Assembly (NCBI RefSeq): GCF_963675165.1
Contig: NC_087383.1
Location: forward strand, 4,308,979 to 4,372,978
DNA from: Halichondria panicea
Lineage: Eukaryota > Porifera > Demospongiae > Suberitida > Halichondriidae
DNA length: 64,000 nt
Reading direction: 5' to 3'
The position numbers were made by a program, and so were the translations under genes. Under the pieces are notes generated by a model. The model saw only the letters and a program-made list of their open reading frames with translations. It was not told where the DNA came from and did not search any database. Shown here piece after piece: positions 38,196 through 49,788 of this stretch (positions within the stretch are counted from its first letter, which is position 1; every line of letters begins with the position of its first letter).

Positions 38196-38860
38196 CACTG
38201 AGTGAGATCTTCTTTCTTGCCTCCACTTTTATGGTGGAGGCAAAAAAGAAGGATATTCTCCCCATGGCTTTGCTAAGAGAGCTAGAAATGGAAGACAAAG
38301 ACACCCTCGACCTCAGGATTGCTCCCACTACCTGTACCCTCGCGAAAATAAGCCCATCTTGAATAAACGCCCATCCCCTCTTTTGCTTCGAAGTTCTTGC
38401 ACAAGGGTATTTTCACTCGATTTTATAGCTCTGTAGGAGTATGACATACCATCCTTTGGGAAGTTTCTGCTACATCTGACATCGACACAAGTGACAAGCA
38501 ACAAGCAACGAATAGAGTCAAGAGTCCACTTCTTCATGTTCATTCTCTTGTCATGCTTTAATCATACTCATGCATTAGTTTATAACAACATGTTGTTGTC
38601 AATGAAATGTTCATACTATGTATTAAAAATTAATGATCATAATTATATTATGCAAAGTGTAACCTCGATTTAAGACCGCGGGTGGGCGTATATTCGAATG
38701 AAAACTAGCCGTTCGCGATTAACGCCCCAGTCGAATGGCCAAGGCAGAAATTAATTTCTCAGACCGGAAGTACTTCCTGTTGTTCATTTGGATATGCGGT
38801 TTCAAGCTCAATTTTTGTACAAACTTTAGCTTAGTGTAACATTTTATTCCTTGAAGGTAC
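38196..38860. repeat. Repeat-rich spacer
   Basis: 38200-38340 is an inverted relative of sequence around 42430-42480 and 42832-42910 ('ttgcctccacttttatggtg', 'gaagacaaagacaccctcga'). This appears to be a dispersed element that at 42.4 kb was later split by a MITE. No gene seen. Confidence 0.5.
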
Positions 38861-38929
38861 TAAATATATAATTTTATATTCTTTATTCTTATTGCATCCT
38901 CTTTATAACAATATCTATATCACAAGTTC

Positions 38930-40170
38930 AACACAGAGCCTTGCTTAGTAGCAAAAGCTTTTGTGAAACCACCAAAATCTTGTGGTTTTGACTTACCTGT
39001 ACATTAACTGATGCAAAATCAGTTCCCCACCCCACACCAACTCCAAACTTGGTATATCGCTTGTTTACAGGTTAATACCATTGTATTTCAAAATTTAAGC
39101 TGTTCTACTGTATAATCATTCCGGTAGATGGGCATGATTTACACACTAACCACATGAATTGAAATGTTGTCCAGCTTTGTAACAACTCACATAGATCTAC
39201 ATCATGTACAAACAACAAAACCTAATACAATGGGGAAGTTAAAATACACAGGGGAATCAAAATGAGTTCTGTTAAGAGACGTTTTCACTCAAAAAAGAGC
39301 ATGTGACATCCACTGTCCACAATCCAGACGAATCAAATGCTCTGTGCAGAAAAGACCCTCTGTAAAAGGGCTATCTATCCCCTGAGTAGCTAGTGTTCTC
39401 CAGTCTTCAGTCCCCCCCCCCCATTCTTCATATGCCTCCGAGTACTCCCACCTCAAATCCTGGTACTGGCCGCTGAGTGTCTTGAAAGACACAGCCAGAT
39501 TTTACTGTTAAAGTTACAATTTTTCCCTGCATGAAAATAATGTAAAACATGACTGTGAGTTGCTCTGTAAACTACAGCAAAAACGTCCTGTGTTTAGAGC
39601 GCCAGAATTATGACCTAAACACTGCATTGATTACTGTACGCCCACTCACCCAGATGATTGTGTGGTACCTTGTACTGTTTGCATGCCTATAAGCCTGATT
39701 TTCTCATTATATAAAGCACATTAACAACTTAGCTATAGACCTGACAGACCTAATTTAAAACTGGGACACAAACTGTTTTTTATTCCATCTTGCTACACAC
39801 TGTACAGCTTGAGAAACCATGAAATGTTCAAGCTGCATAAAACCCACAGAAATGGTGAGAACACCTAGATAATCATACACAACATAGAATAGACCTACCT
39901 GTACAAGATAACTAACTGCAAAGTTGTGATCTGGTGGGGAACTGATAATGCAGAAGCAGAAGTAAAGACACCCAAAAGACACTTGATCCACATACTGGCT
40001 TGTTGCCAAGCTCAAGCATGATTAAAATCCACAAACTTGATATCCACCTGTAGCTGAGATGATGCCCTTCCAGTTTGTAGTGCTATTTCCTACCATATGA
40101 CTAACGTGTGCTTCTAAACTGGCCTCAAACTCAAGCCCTCGTTTTTGTTTACTCTCTAACATGACGTAAT
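38930..40170 (-). CDS. Possible small multi-exon gene, unrecognised
   Basis: Weak but suggestive exon pieces on the minus strand. The frame from the ATG near 40160 reads MLESKQKRGLEFEASL... to a possible donor ACAG|gtggat near 40055. A following piece is in phase across a very short 37-base intron and ends AG|gtaggt near 39898. A third piece (39289-39492) reads like protein ('DLRWEYSEAYEEW', 'HLIRLDCGQWMSHALF') and ends in a stop. A fourth piece at 38999-39050 reads FGVGVGWGTDFASVNVQ, then |gtaagt. I could not join all four in one consistent frame and do not recognise a family. It may be two genes, a pseudogene or chance. Confidence 0.22.
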
Positions 40171-40523
40171 TGGAAATGCATATTAAATTAACTCCAATCA
40201 TAGATAGTGTAGAAAGAGAGATTGGAAACGGATCGCAATCGTCGGCCAGTCCAGGCTGCGTAGGAAGTTAATTCACTGCACCGGAAGCTAATAATAGTTT
40301 CTTCACATCACCTTGGGATACTTGGGGTATATGGGATGGCAGCACAGATTACAGAGCAGACAGACAGCATATGAGACTTGAGAAGAGCTAGAGCTAAAGA
40401 GCAGTGATGAGCTAAAGAGCAGTGATGAGCATTGAAGGTATAAGTCCAAAATACCAGTCTACATTTGTATAGCTTGCTTGTCCAATTTAATATTGTCCCT
40501 TTTAATTAATATTAATTAATACA

Positions 40524-40660
40524 GAGAAACACTCTACTGAGATCGAGAGAAGCCACTAAGCCTCTGTTTGTGAAGACGAAGGATTCAAGATATTTAGCAG
40601 TGCCAGCATCATGTAATTGCACTGACTTTAGCAACAAAGTTGTAGCTATGAATGTATGAT
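40524..40660 (+). CDS. Possible terminal exon, unrecognised
   Basis: After an acceptor-like 'attaattaatacag', a frame of about 42 codons reads 'REATKPLFVKTKDSRYLAVP' and ends at a TGA near 40660. It looks coding, but I found no upstream exon that joins in phase, and the family is unknown. Confidence 0.2.
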
Positions 40661-40837
40661 TTACGAGGGAAATACAATTTAATAGCTTGATCACTTTAGC
40701 GTATTGTGTATTTACACTCTTATACTCTTAGTATTATAGTTGATTCGATTCATAATTATAATTATGGTTGTTTGATCACACGTAAAAAATAATTATGTGC
40801 ATCAAATAGAAATGTAGTTAAACACTTCGAGAGGGTT

Positions 40838-41506
40838 CTAGCCAATTCGCTCACTCAGAAAGGCACTTGCGCCAAGGAGGATGAACAGGTCCCCTACCAT
40901 GTCAATGAATGATTTGACTGCAAAGGGACGAGGGGAGTTTTAGGTTTACAATACACATTGTATATATACGTACCTGACTGTAAACTTCAGTCCTTGTGGC
41001 ATCACTACAGCATCTTAAGCTCCTTACGGCTAGAAACAGATTTTTCCCCCTATCCCAGTCGTCCAGGTATTCATTCTCCAACCCTATAGTATATATATCA
41101 CCCATGGGTAAGTAAACAAGACGGTAGTAACATAATAACGTATGACCAGTATGTACATGTACGTACGTCAATTTGTAAATATACATGTAGACTAAACATC
41201 ACAGCTACTGCCAAAATAAGGCTTTGTTCAGTCAAATAAGGGTGCCCATTCCACAATATACAGTACTCACTACAATATAAAAGCATTTAGAAATACCCAA
41301 GACAAATTATAAGCCAAAGAGAGGTACGGAAAAGTGAACATAAATTCCGGTAAATTTTGACATTTTATCACATGTTGTGAACTTTCCTTAGTACTTAGCA
41401 GTACCAATTCAACACCATTCCATTCCTCACCTAATTCTCTATTCAACAAAGTCAAAATGGTAAATATTGCTTGTATAACAACGAAGATATAGGTACAGAA
41501 AGTCAT
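40838..41506 (-). CDS. Possible 3-exon membrane-protein fragment, unrecognised
   Basis: Three pieces join in frame: about 41506-41431 (hydrophobic 'TFCTYIFVVIQAIFTILTLL', donor TTAG|gtgagg), 41083-40970 ('EYLDDWDRGKNLFLAVRSLR' then CC, donor |gtatat) and 40917-40838 ('KSFIDMVGDLFILLGASAFL', stop TAG). The spliced tail reads like a real C-terminus. A tryptophan-arginine, Cys-Cys and tyrosine-serine spacing recalls diacylglycerol lipase N-terminal regions, but the lipase domain is missing, so I do not assign it. Confidence 0.3.
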
Positions 41507-41577
41507 TCCCAGTTGAATATGCAACTAATTTCACTAATATAGGCCTGGAAATCCAGGCCCCAATTAATAATTAGCAC

Positions 41578-41991
41578 TAGTTGGGCGTGGCCCCACCCTG
41601 GACGCGAACGTAGGGTTGGGCACCACTGCAATGTCAGGTTTGTGTCTGCTGCAAAAAATTTGCAGCCCAATCAGATTACAGAGTTCAAGTGTGAAGGCGT
41701 GGCTCATTAATGAACCAGTCAGTAACTAGTAATTCTCTTTAGTCAAATCAAAATGCAACAATAGGAGACAAGCCAGCTTGATCCAGGAACACGCCAGGTC
41801 AGTTAGAGCTAGTGGTATGCAAAAATGACTCCTCAGTAGCATTCTAACTGAGCTTTGCGGTTACCGCCCACTTGGAATTAATCGTATTCATGCTTAGCCA
41901 CACCCTAAAGATAAGTGCCGGTGGAACAAACCTGACATTGCAGTGGTGCCCAACCCTACGTTCGCGTCCAGGGTGGGGCCACGCCCAACTA
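41578..41991. mobile_element. 414-bp Mutator-like MITE with 9-bp target duplication
   Basis: Perfect terminal inverted repeats of 66 bases (start 'tagttgggcgtggccccacc') are flanked by AATTAGCAC at 41569-41577 and 41992-42000. A 9-bp duplication and long repeats are typical of Mutator-like elements. The interior has no ORF of note. The perfect repeats suggest recent activity. Confidence 0.93.
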
Positions 41992-42130
41992 AATTAGCAC
42001 CTACATGGTAAGAGAGGCTCTAATAAATACTGCTACTGGTCTTAGTGCTATTGAAAGTGTTACCTTTGTCCAAGAATAGGAGAAAACCTTGTCTTTGGTA
42101 TCTCTGAACGTGCGTAATTTAGCTGCGTTA

Positions 42131-42487
42131 ATCGAAGCCTGGACTGCCCGCTGGCCTTTGCGTTTATTACACACACTTGATAAGCCCACGTGATCCCGTT
42201 TCCAATCCCTTTCTACACTATCTATGCTCCAATTAAAGAGTTTGTTCATCTCCAACTTCGAGGCACTTTGGGTTTGGGAAGCAGACGTAGAGCTAGAGCT
42301 AGTCGACGACGTAGGCATAGACGGCACCTCCAAGGCACTTGAGCTTGACCTACCCTCCCGCTTGCTCTTGCACTCGAGTCTGTCAAAGCCTTTAGCAGCA
42401 GCTTTGTGCTTTCAACTATACCTGCCTGAGATCGAGGGTGTCTTTGTCTTCCATCTCTAGCTCTCTTTGCAAAGCCATGTGGAGAAT
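42131..42487. repeat. Older dispersed repeat, left part
   Basis: Shares its start with 17221-17335 and its right part with 38270-38310 (inverted). On the minus strand a 110-residue frame (42001-42333) includes a serine-rich stretch and 'ERDWKRDHVGLSSVCNKRK'. This frame may be a remnant of a mobile-element protein. It is interrupted by the MITE that follows. Confidence 0.5.
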
Positions 42488-42822
42488 TAGATGGGCGTGC
42501 CCGTCCCCGGCCATAAAAATGGGGGGACGGGTTTCAGCCCTATCTAGCATTTGTTCTGCTGTTCCCGTACTAACTATGAATATAGTTAATATTAGCCGCG
42601 CCTCTAACCACAGAGCTCAGCTTGCTGCAGAGAAGGGGAGGGGCTGGGAAGCCAAGGAATGCATTACGTAAGAACTATACAATCTGATTGGTGCTGAAAT
42701 ATATTACGTAAGCAGTCTGCAATCTGATTGGTGCTGCATGATTTTCTGCAGCAGAACGAATGCTAGATAGGGCTGAAACCCGTCCCCCCATTTTTATGGC
42801 TGGGGACGGGCACGCCCATCTA
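42488..42822. mobile_element. MITE, TAGATGGGCGTG family (copy 2), with 9-bp target duplication
   Basis: Starts TAGATGG and ends CCATCTA, with about 65-base inverted repeats. It is flanked by GTGGAGAAT at 42479-42487 and 42823-42831, a clean 9-bp duplication inside an older repeat. This sets the family's target-site length and points to a Mutator-like source. Confidence 0.92.
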
Positions 42823-42912
42823 GTGGAGAATGTCCTTTTTCGCCTCCACCGACACCATGCATGTGCTTAAAGTGGAGGCAAGAAAGAAGATCTCACTCAG
42901 TGCATGTACAGT

Positions 42913-42990
42913 GTTAGCCTCGACCCCCGGCCGATCCGTCTCCAATTGAACGCTATTAAAAAAAAATCGGCCTGGGACCGAGGCTAGTAC
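42913..42990. repeat. Short hairpin MITE
   Basis: 'tagcctcgacccccggccga' and its complement 'tcggcctgggaccgaggcta' close a 75-base hairpin of the same family as 17774-17836. Confidence 0.7.
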
Positions 42991-43174
42991 AGTGTCTGCC
43001 CATTGCCATGCCTGCATGCAGTTGCTCTGGTTCTGCATTGCTCTCTGAAATACAACTACAAAATAAATCTACATGCACCTCTCTGCAAAAAGAAACATAA
43101 AACCCTCTGTAAAAAAAAACAGCACCATTTTTTTTAAAACTCTCCGTAAAAAAAACAGCATTCTTTACTGCTTC

Positions 43175-46100
43175 TAGCAAAGAAGAGACTGGTCTAGCTC
43201 CTGTAAGTTAGTACAGATGAAAAGTATACTATTGTAGTACATGCTCCTCAAAAATCAGACCTTAACTAGCATAAACTCAAAAAACTAGAGTACTAAAGTG
43301 CAAACCCTCGGCTGGTGACATAATTATAAAGAAACCAGAAGAGTGATATATTGCAGTGCATATAGTGATGTTGTTATCATGTATGACTTGCACAGCAACT
43401 CAGGAGCAATAAACTAAACCAGACTGGAGGAAACATTTGAGAACAGGTAGTGGTGCTATAGGTAATGCACTGTGGATTAGGATCACAGCAAAGAAGCCTG
43501 GAGTCTCAGAGAAGTATGGCTCCAGGTTCTGCATGGAGTAGGATCCCAGTCAGCTAAAGCAGCAGGAGCTATAATTCAAGCTTTCTACTTTAGTGACCCT
43601 GTTCCATTGTTCATAGTATATACAGCTTTCTACTTTAGTGACCCTGTTCCATTGTTCCTGGTACAGATCACTTCAGTTATAAGTAACGGTGCCAAGTTCT
43701 GTTCAAGCTACGTACATGTACATTTTGCTCGCTTTTATTAGACAACGAAGCTTTAACACCGAAAGCTGCCACTATTAGAAGTACTAACTTGTTGTGTGGA
43801 GGCTACCCACCACACATGCTGTAAACGCAGTGCTAGAGCATCCAGGTAAGCAGAGGCAGTCACAAGCTTCTTAGCTTTTGCTCGTTTTTATTTGACAACG
43901 AAGGTTTAACATCAAATTCTGCCACTATTAAAACTAATAACTTGTTGTGTGAAGGCTATCCATGCTGTAAACGCAGTACTGTGGCATCCAGGTGAGTAGA
44001 TTCACCTGTCACAAACAAACCAGACGACTACTACAGTGCAACTAGAGCACTAAAGTGCAAACCCTCGGCTAGCTGGTGACATGATTATAATGCAGTGCAT
44101 ACGGTGATGTTGTTATCACGTATGACTTGCACAGCAACTAAGGAGCAATAAAACTAAACCAGACTGGAGGGATGCTGAAAATTTGAGAACAGGTAGTGGT
44201 ACTATAGATATATGCACTGTGGATTAGGATCACAGCAAAGAAGCTTGGAGTCTCAGAGAAGTATGGCTCCAGGTCCTGCATGGAATAGGATCCCAGTCAG
44301 CTAAGCAGCAGGAGCTATAATTCAAGCTTTCTACTTTAGTGACCCTGTTCCATTGTTCCTGGTATATACAGCTTTCTACTTTAGTGACCCTGTTCCATCC
44401 TTCTTGGTACAGGATCACTTCAGTTATAAGTAACGCATGTGCAAGTTCTGTTCAAGCTACATTTTGCTCGCTTTTATTAGACAAACAAGCTTTAACACCG
44501 AAAGCTGCCACTATCCAAAGTACTAACTTGTTGTGTGGAGGCTACTCATGCTGTAAACGCAGTGCTAGAACATCCAGGTAAGCAGACCTAGTCACAAGCT
44601 TGTTCAAGCTTCTTAGCTTTTGCTCGACAAAGAAGCTTTAACATCAAAATCTGCCACTACTTAAAGCAAGATATTGTTGTGTGAAGGCTATCCATGCTGT
44701 AAACGCAGTGCTGTGGTACCCAGGTGAGTAGATATACCTGTGACAAACAAACAGACAAACAAACAAACAAACCAACAGACTACTATACCCGTGGCCGCCC
44801 ACGCGCCTCGGGTAACAACCAAAGAGAGTAGATTTTTAACCCGAGGCGCGTGGGCGGCCACGGGTTATAGTAGTCGTTTGGTTTGTTTGTTTGTTACCCG
44901 AGGCGCGCGTGGGCGGCCACGGGTATAGTAGTATGTTGGTCTGTTTGTTTGTTTGTTACCCGAGGCCGTGCCGCGGCCAGCGGGTATAGTAGTCTGTTGG
45001 TTTGTTTGTTTGTTTGTTTGTTTGTGATGGGGTTTTCTACTCACCTGGATGCCATAGCGCTGCGTTTGCAGCATAGATAGCCTTCACACAACAATATCTT
45101 GATTTAAATAGTGGCAGATTTTGATGTTAAAGTTTCTTTGTCGAATAAAAGCGAGCAAAAGCTAAACTTGCCCGTTGGCAGCTGCTAACTACACGCGGCC
45201 TTTATTCGAGATACCCTATGTTACATTGTGATTTTTCCACATGGGTTACTTACAGCTGACGTGATCCTGTACCAGAAACAATGGAACAGGGTCACTAAAG
45301 TAGAAAGCTAGAATTACTACCTCTGCTGACTAGTAACATGAATAAGGGCCAAGAAAGTAGAATTGTGACTGGTTGTTGACTGACTCTGGATCCTATACTC
45401 TAGCCTGGAAGGAGCCATACTTCTCTTAGTCTAAGACTCCAGGCTTCTTTGCTGTGATCCCAGTCCACAGTGCATGTCTCATGTGACATACTCAATGTTT
45501 CAGCATCCCTACAGTCTGGTTTAGTTTTATTGCTCTTGAGTTGCTGTGCTAGTCATACATGCTACATGCACTGCATTATCACTCTTCTGGTTTCTTTATT
45601 ATCATGTCACCAGCCGAGGGTTTGCACTTTAGTGCTCTAGTTTGTTTGTTTGTCACAGGTATATCTACTCACCTGGATGCCACAGCGCTGCGTTTACAGC
45701 ATAGATAGCCTTCACACAACAATATCTTGATTTAAATAGTGGCAGATTTTGATGTTAAAGCTTCATTGTCGAGCAAAAGCTAAGAAGCTTGAACTTGCAC
45801 GTTGGCAGCTAGCTAGCTACACGTGGCCTTGATTACGTAGTTGCAGCTGAAGTGATCCTTACCAAATATAATTATAGTAGAAAGCTAAAATTGTGACTGG
45901 TTGTTGGCTGACTCTGGATCCTATACTCCAGCCTGGCAGGAGCCATACCTCTTTAAGTCTAAGCTCCAGGCTTCTTTGCTGTCATCCCTGTCCACAGTGC
46001 ATGTCTAATGTGACATGTACCACTCAATGTTTCAGCATGCCTCCAAGTCTGGTTTAGTTTTATTGCTCTTGAGTTGCTGTGCTAGTCATACATGCTACAT

Positions 46101-47370
46101 GCACTGCATTATATCACTCTTCTGGTTTCTTTATTATCATGTCACCAGCCGAGGGTTTGCACTTTAGTGCTCTAGTTTGTTTGTTTGTTTGTTTGTGACA
46201 GGTGAATCTACTCACCTGGATGCCACAACACTGCGTTTACAGCATGGATAGCCTTCATACAACAAGTTATTAATTTTAATAGTGGCAGAATTTCATGTTA
46301 AACCTTCGTTGTCAAATAAAAACGAGCAAAAGCTAAGAAGCTTGTGACTGGGTCTGCTTACCTGGATGCTCTAGCACTGTGTTTACAGCATGGGTAGCCT
46401 CCACACAACAAGTCAGTACTTCTAATAGTGGCAGCTTTCGGTGTTAAAGCTTCGTTGTCTAATAAAAGCGAGCAAAATGTAGCTTGAACAGAACTTGCAC
46501 ATGTGTTACTTATAACTGAAGTGATCCTGTACCAGGTCCAGAAACAATGGAACAGGGTCACTAAAGTAGAAAGCTGTATATACCAGGAACAATATTGGAA
46601 CAGGGTCACTAAAGCAGAAAGCTTGCTTTAGCTGACTGGGATCCATGCAGGACCTGGAGCCATACTTCTCTGAGACTCCATGCTTCTTTGCTGTGATCCT
46701 AATCCACAGTGCATATATTTATAGTACTACTACCTGTTCTCAAATGTTTCAGCATGCCTCCAGTCTGGTTTAGTTTTATTGCTCCTGAGTTGCTGTGCAA
46801 GTCATGCATGATGATGATAACAACATCACTATATGCACTGCATTATATCAGTCTTCTGGTTTCTTTATAATCATGTCACCAGCCGAGGGTTTGCACTTTA
46901 GTGCTCTAGTTTTTTTTGGTACACATTTTTTACATTTTGTGGCATATCTTTTAAAGTAAAAGTGATATGATCTATTTGAGTGCAGGTACTTAAAGTTCAA
47001 CTATTGGCGCTTCCATTGGACCACCACCTGTTACATCACATGACATCATCAGTATGAAATGGCTGTCTGAAGATGTGTGCTTCCGAAAATATGTTAGGAA
47101 TAGTTATTTTGTTGAGTTAAGATCTGAAATTTGTTGTGCATGTACCTGAGTATATTGCTCATCTTTTGAGCTTCAACAGAAGTCTGGGCTACTAGTAAGT
47201 TCTGAGAAATACTGCATTTTGTTGTTTTTTGGTGGCAAATATGTTAGGAATACAACTTTCGATTTTATATTAGTTAAGGTCTGATTTTTGAGCAGCATGT
47301 ACTACAATAGTGTACTTTTCATCTGTACTAACTTACAGGAGTTAGGCTAGCCTCTTCTTTGCTAGAGCGG
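43175..47370. repeat. Multi-kilobase palindromic array of ~0.6-0.7-kb units
   Basis: Forward units at about 43287-44010 and 44041-44750 begin 'gcactaaagtgcaaaccctc' and end near 'ccaggtgagtagat'. Reverse-complement units lie at about 45030-45640, 45650-46185 and 46190-46915. Outer blocks 43175-43280 and 47285-47370 are also inverted copies. The centre (44780-45010) holds a 62-bp unit repeated three times with GC-rich 'cgtggccgcccacgcgcctc' words in both orientations and (GTTT)n runs. Frames across the array are not genes. Confidence 0.88.
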
Positions 47371-48072
47371 CCCATCTTGTCAAAAACAGTGCTTTTTATG
47401 ACTTTTGGGGCGATTTGCCTACGTATAAGGCTCAATTGCCACGCCCCTGTGATACAGAATGACCAACACCAACTGTGTATTTGCAGGTAGACATCACATG
47501 ACCTTTGGATGTAGCAAATAACAACAAGATGATTTGTGATGTCACAAATCAATGAATATCATTGCATACGTCAGCAAAAGTAGCAAAACGGAGCAAAATC
47601 ACCATTTTTGACAAGAAGGGCCGCTCTAGCAAAGAAGAGACTTGTCTAGCTCCTGTAAGTTAGTGCAAATGAATTTTACACTATTGTAGTACATCCTTCT
47701 CAAAAATCAGACCTTAACTAGCATAAAATCGAAAGTTGTATTCCTAACATATTTGCCACCAAAAAACAACAAAATGCAGTATTTCTCAGAACTTACTAGT
47801 AGCCCAGACTTCTGTTGAAGCTCAAAAGATGAGCAATATACTCAGGTACATACACAACAAATTTCAGATCTTAACTCAAACAAATAAGCTACTTCTATTC
47901 CTAACATATTTTCGGAGGTACACATCTTTAGACAGCCATTTCATAGTGATGATGTCATATGATGTAACAGGTGGTGGTCCAATGAAAGCGCCAATAGTTG
48001 AACTTTCAGTACCTGCCCTCAAATAGATCATATCACCTTTACTTCAGAAGATATGCCACAAAATGTGAAAAA
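46925..48072. repeat. Inverted repeat with ~440-bp arms around a TIR element
   Basis: 46925-47345 and 47645-48072 are reverse complements ('gttcaactattggcgcttcc' against 'gcgccaatagttgaactttc'). Between them, 47350-47641 is a 290-bp element with its own inverted ends ('cctcttctttgctagagcgg' and 'ccgctctagcaaagaagaga'). A third diverged copy of the arm follows at 48160-48490. Confidence 0.85.
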
Positions 48073-48107
48073 TAATAATATAAAAAAAAATCTACTCTCT
48101 TTGGTTG

Positions 48108-48500
48108 TTGTATACTATAACCCGTGGCCGCCCACGCGCCTCGGGTTAATAAATGCCTAACACATTTGCAATTTACAAACTTCTGTATATCTCAGAACCT
48201 ACCAGTAGCCTGCACTTCCGGTGGAGCTCAAAAGTTGCACAAGGTAATGATGTACTTGCACAGCAAATTTCAGATCTTAACTCAAACATATAAGATAGTT
48301 TCATGCCTAACATATTTTCAATGTACACATATTCTAGCAGCCATTTTGGAATGATGATGTCATATGATGTAACAGGTGGTGGTCCACTGGAAGCGCCAAT
48401 AGTTGAACTTTCAGTACCTGCACTCAAATTGATCCAATTACATTTAGTTTAGAAGATATTCACAAAAGCGTAAAAAATCAAAAGTTCTACTCTCTTTGGT
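48108..48500. repeat. Third, diverged copy of the 46.9/47.6-kb arm
   Basis: Shares 'gatgtaacaggtggtggtcc' and 'gcgccaatagttgaactttc' with 47.97-48.01 kb, with many differences. It is preceded by the GC-rich 'cgtggccgcccacgcgcctc' module seen in the palindrome centre at 44.79 kb, suggesting this module marks element ends. Confidence 0.75.
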
Positions 48501-48947
48501 TGTTGCACTGGGTAGTGGAAAAAAATCGGTTTGGAATGAGGTAGAAATTCAATCTTGTTACGTAATAGTTCACGTGACAAGTACTTCTGCTCTAGACATT
48601 GCAAATGCAAGAACTCTGAAAACCGCTGTACTGTACCCCGTTTAATATAATATAACAGATTACTCCTTAATTACATAGATACTGGAAAATGGAAGTTAAA
48701 AAGTAACTGTACCCCGAAGGTACAGCTCTATTTCGTGGTGAACATCGTAGGTGAACTTTTGACCTCAGGGAACCGCCTAAAACTACAGGCCAGTTTAACT
48801 CGCCTACATCATTAAAGCCCAAGCACAATTAACAGATTAATTCTCCTCTTTTTGATCACACGAGTGACATGACTGTATTATTTAACATAATTATAAAGTT
48901 TAATGCACACAATACAGTATTGTGTTCTGGTAACGTTTCACAGGCAG

Positions 48948-49259
48948 CTATGGTCCAGTCTTTGTTATCAGCGTAATGGCCAGTGCCTGAGAGTAAACTT
49001 TCAAATGTGTGATATACCTAACACACTTAAAATTCACCGAGACAATCGACAATCGAACTGCAATCAAACCTGAGCTGATTGTTGTATGAACATGGTCTAT
49101 TTCAATGACAACATAGCCAACTGTCTTCCATTTCTCATACTCTGCTCTTGAATCAACGTAACTGTTTGTTGGCCCTGGTCCCATTCTCTTCCACCACTGA
49201 CTATTACATGTAGAGCCCTTGTAATCACTATCTTCAGAACTACCACGCACAATTTTCAT
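48948..49259 (-). CDS. Hypothetical 103-residue protein
   Basis: An uninterrupted frame from ATG at 49259 has a composition unlike the surrounding repeats (for example 'STCNSQWWKRMGPGPTNSYV' and 'EYEKWKTVGYVVIEIDHVHT'). It ends at 48948. Upstream on the same strand a short frame near 49530 could be a 5' exon. No family recognised and no signal peptide seen. It may be a single-exon gene, a retained exon or chance. Confidence 0.3.
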   Translation of the reverse strand: MKIVRGSSEDSDYKGSTCNSQWWKRMGPGPTNSYVDSRAEYEKWKTVGYVVIEIDHVHTTISSGLIAVRLSIVSVNFKCVRYITHLKVYSQALAITLITKTGP

Positions 49260-49635
49260 CGTCGCTAGAATGGCGCATCAAGACTGTTGTGTTTTGCATT
49301 CCTCCTTGCAAAGGAATTTCCATTTATAACAACGATCAACCAGCCACTATATATTTAGGGGAATCTGTCTCAGTAATTTGTGGACCTGCAAGTAGACAAA
49401 GAGACAGTGTTAGGTATTTTACAATAAATACAAATACATGTCACACAAGCCTAGCTAGATATTGATGCTCTGAAAGCTTACACAACTATCTTGTTGATGT
49501 ACTTCTGATGCCATGTCCTCATTCAGCAGGCAGTCCAACAGCTCTAAGCTTAGGATAAGGATCCATCTTACAATCAATAGTATTCTATTTGGCGCACGGT
49601 TCAAAGTACAAATATGCAAAAGCCAGATCTGTCAT
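49260..49635. other. Spacer upstream of duplication copy B
   Basis: No repeat family or gene that I can support. A short minus-strand frame (LELLDCLLNED...) near 49520 ends at a possible donor 'tgt|gtaagc'. Confidence 0.3.
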
Positions 49636-49788
49636 TAATTGTGACCTTTTGACCTTGTCGGACCTCCTCCAACAACACCCATTATTGGTTTCACTTCCGG
49701 TTGTGCTACAGTACAGTACAGTACAGACATCTGCACTGAGCTGCACTGTCTGATCGACCAGAGATAGAGCTGATGAGTGATCTACAGA

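Noticed and set aside
37983-38198. Minus-strand ORF with repeated KKTASFFKTH-like peptides
   Set aside because: Translation of a T/A-rich minisatellite with variable homopolymer runs; no gene signals.
40838-41506. Diacylglycerol lipase fragment
   Set aside because: A W-R, Cys-Cys, Tyr-Ser spacing is loosely similar, but the transmembrane context and the lipase GxSxG domain are missing; similarity too thin to name.
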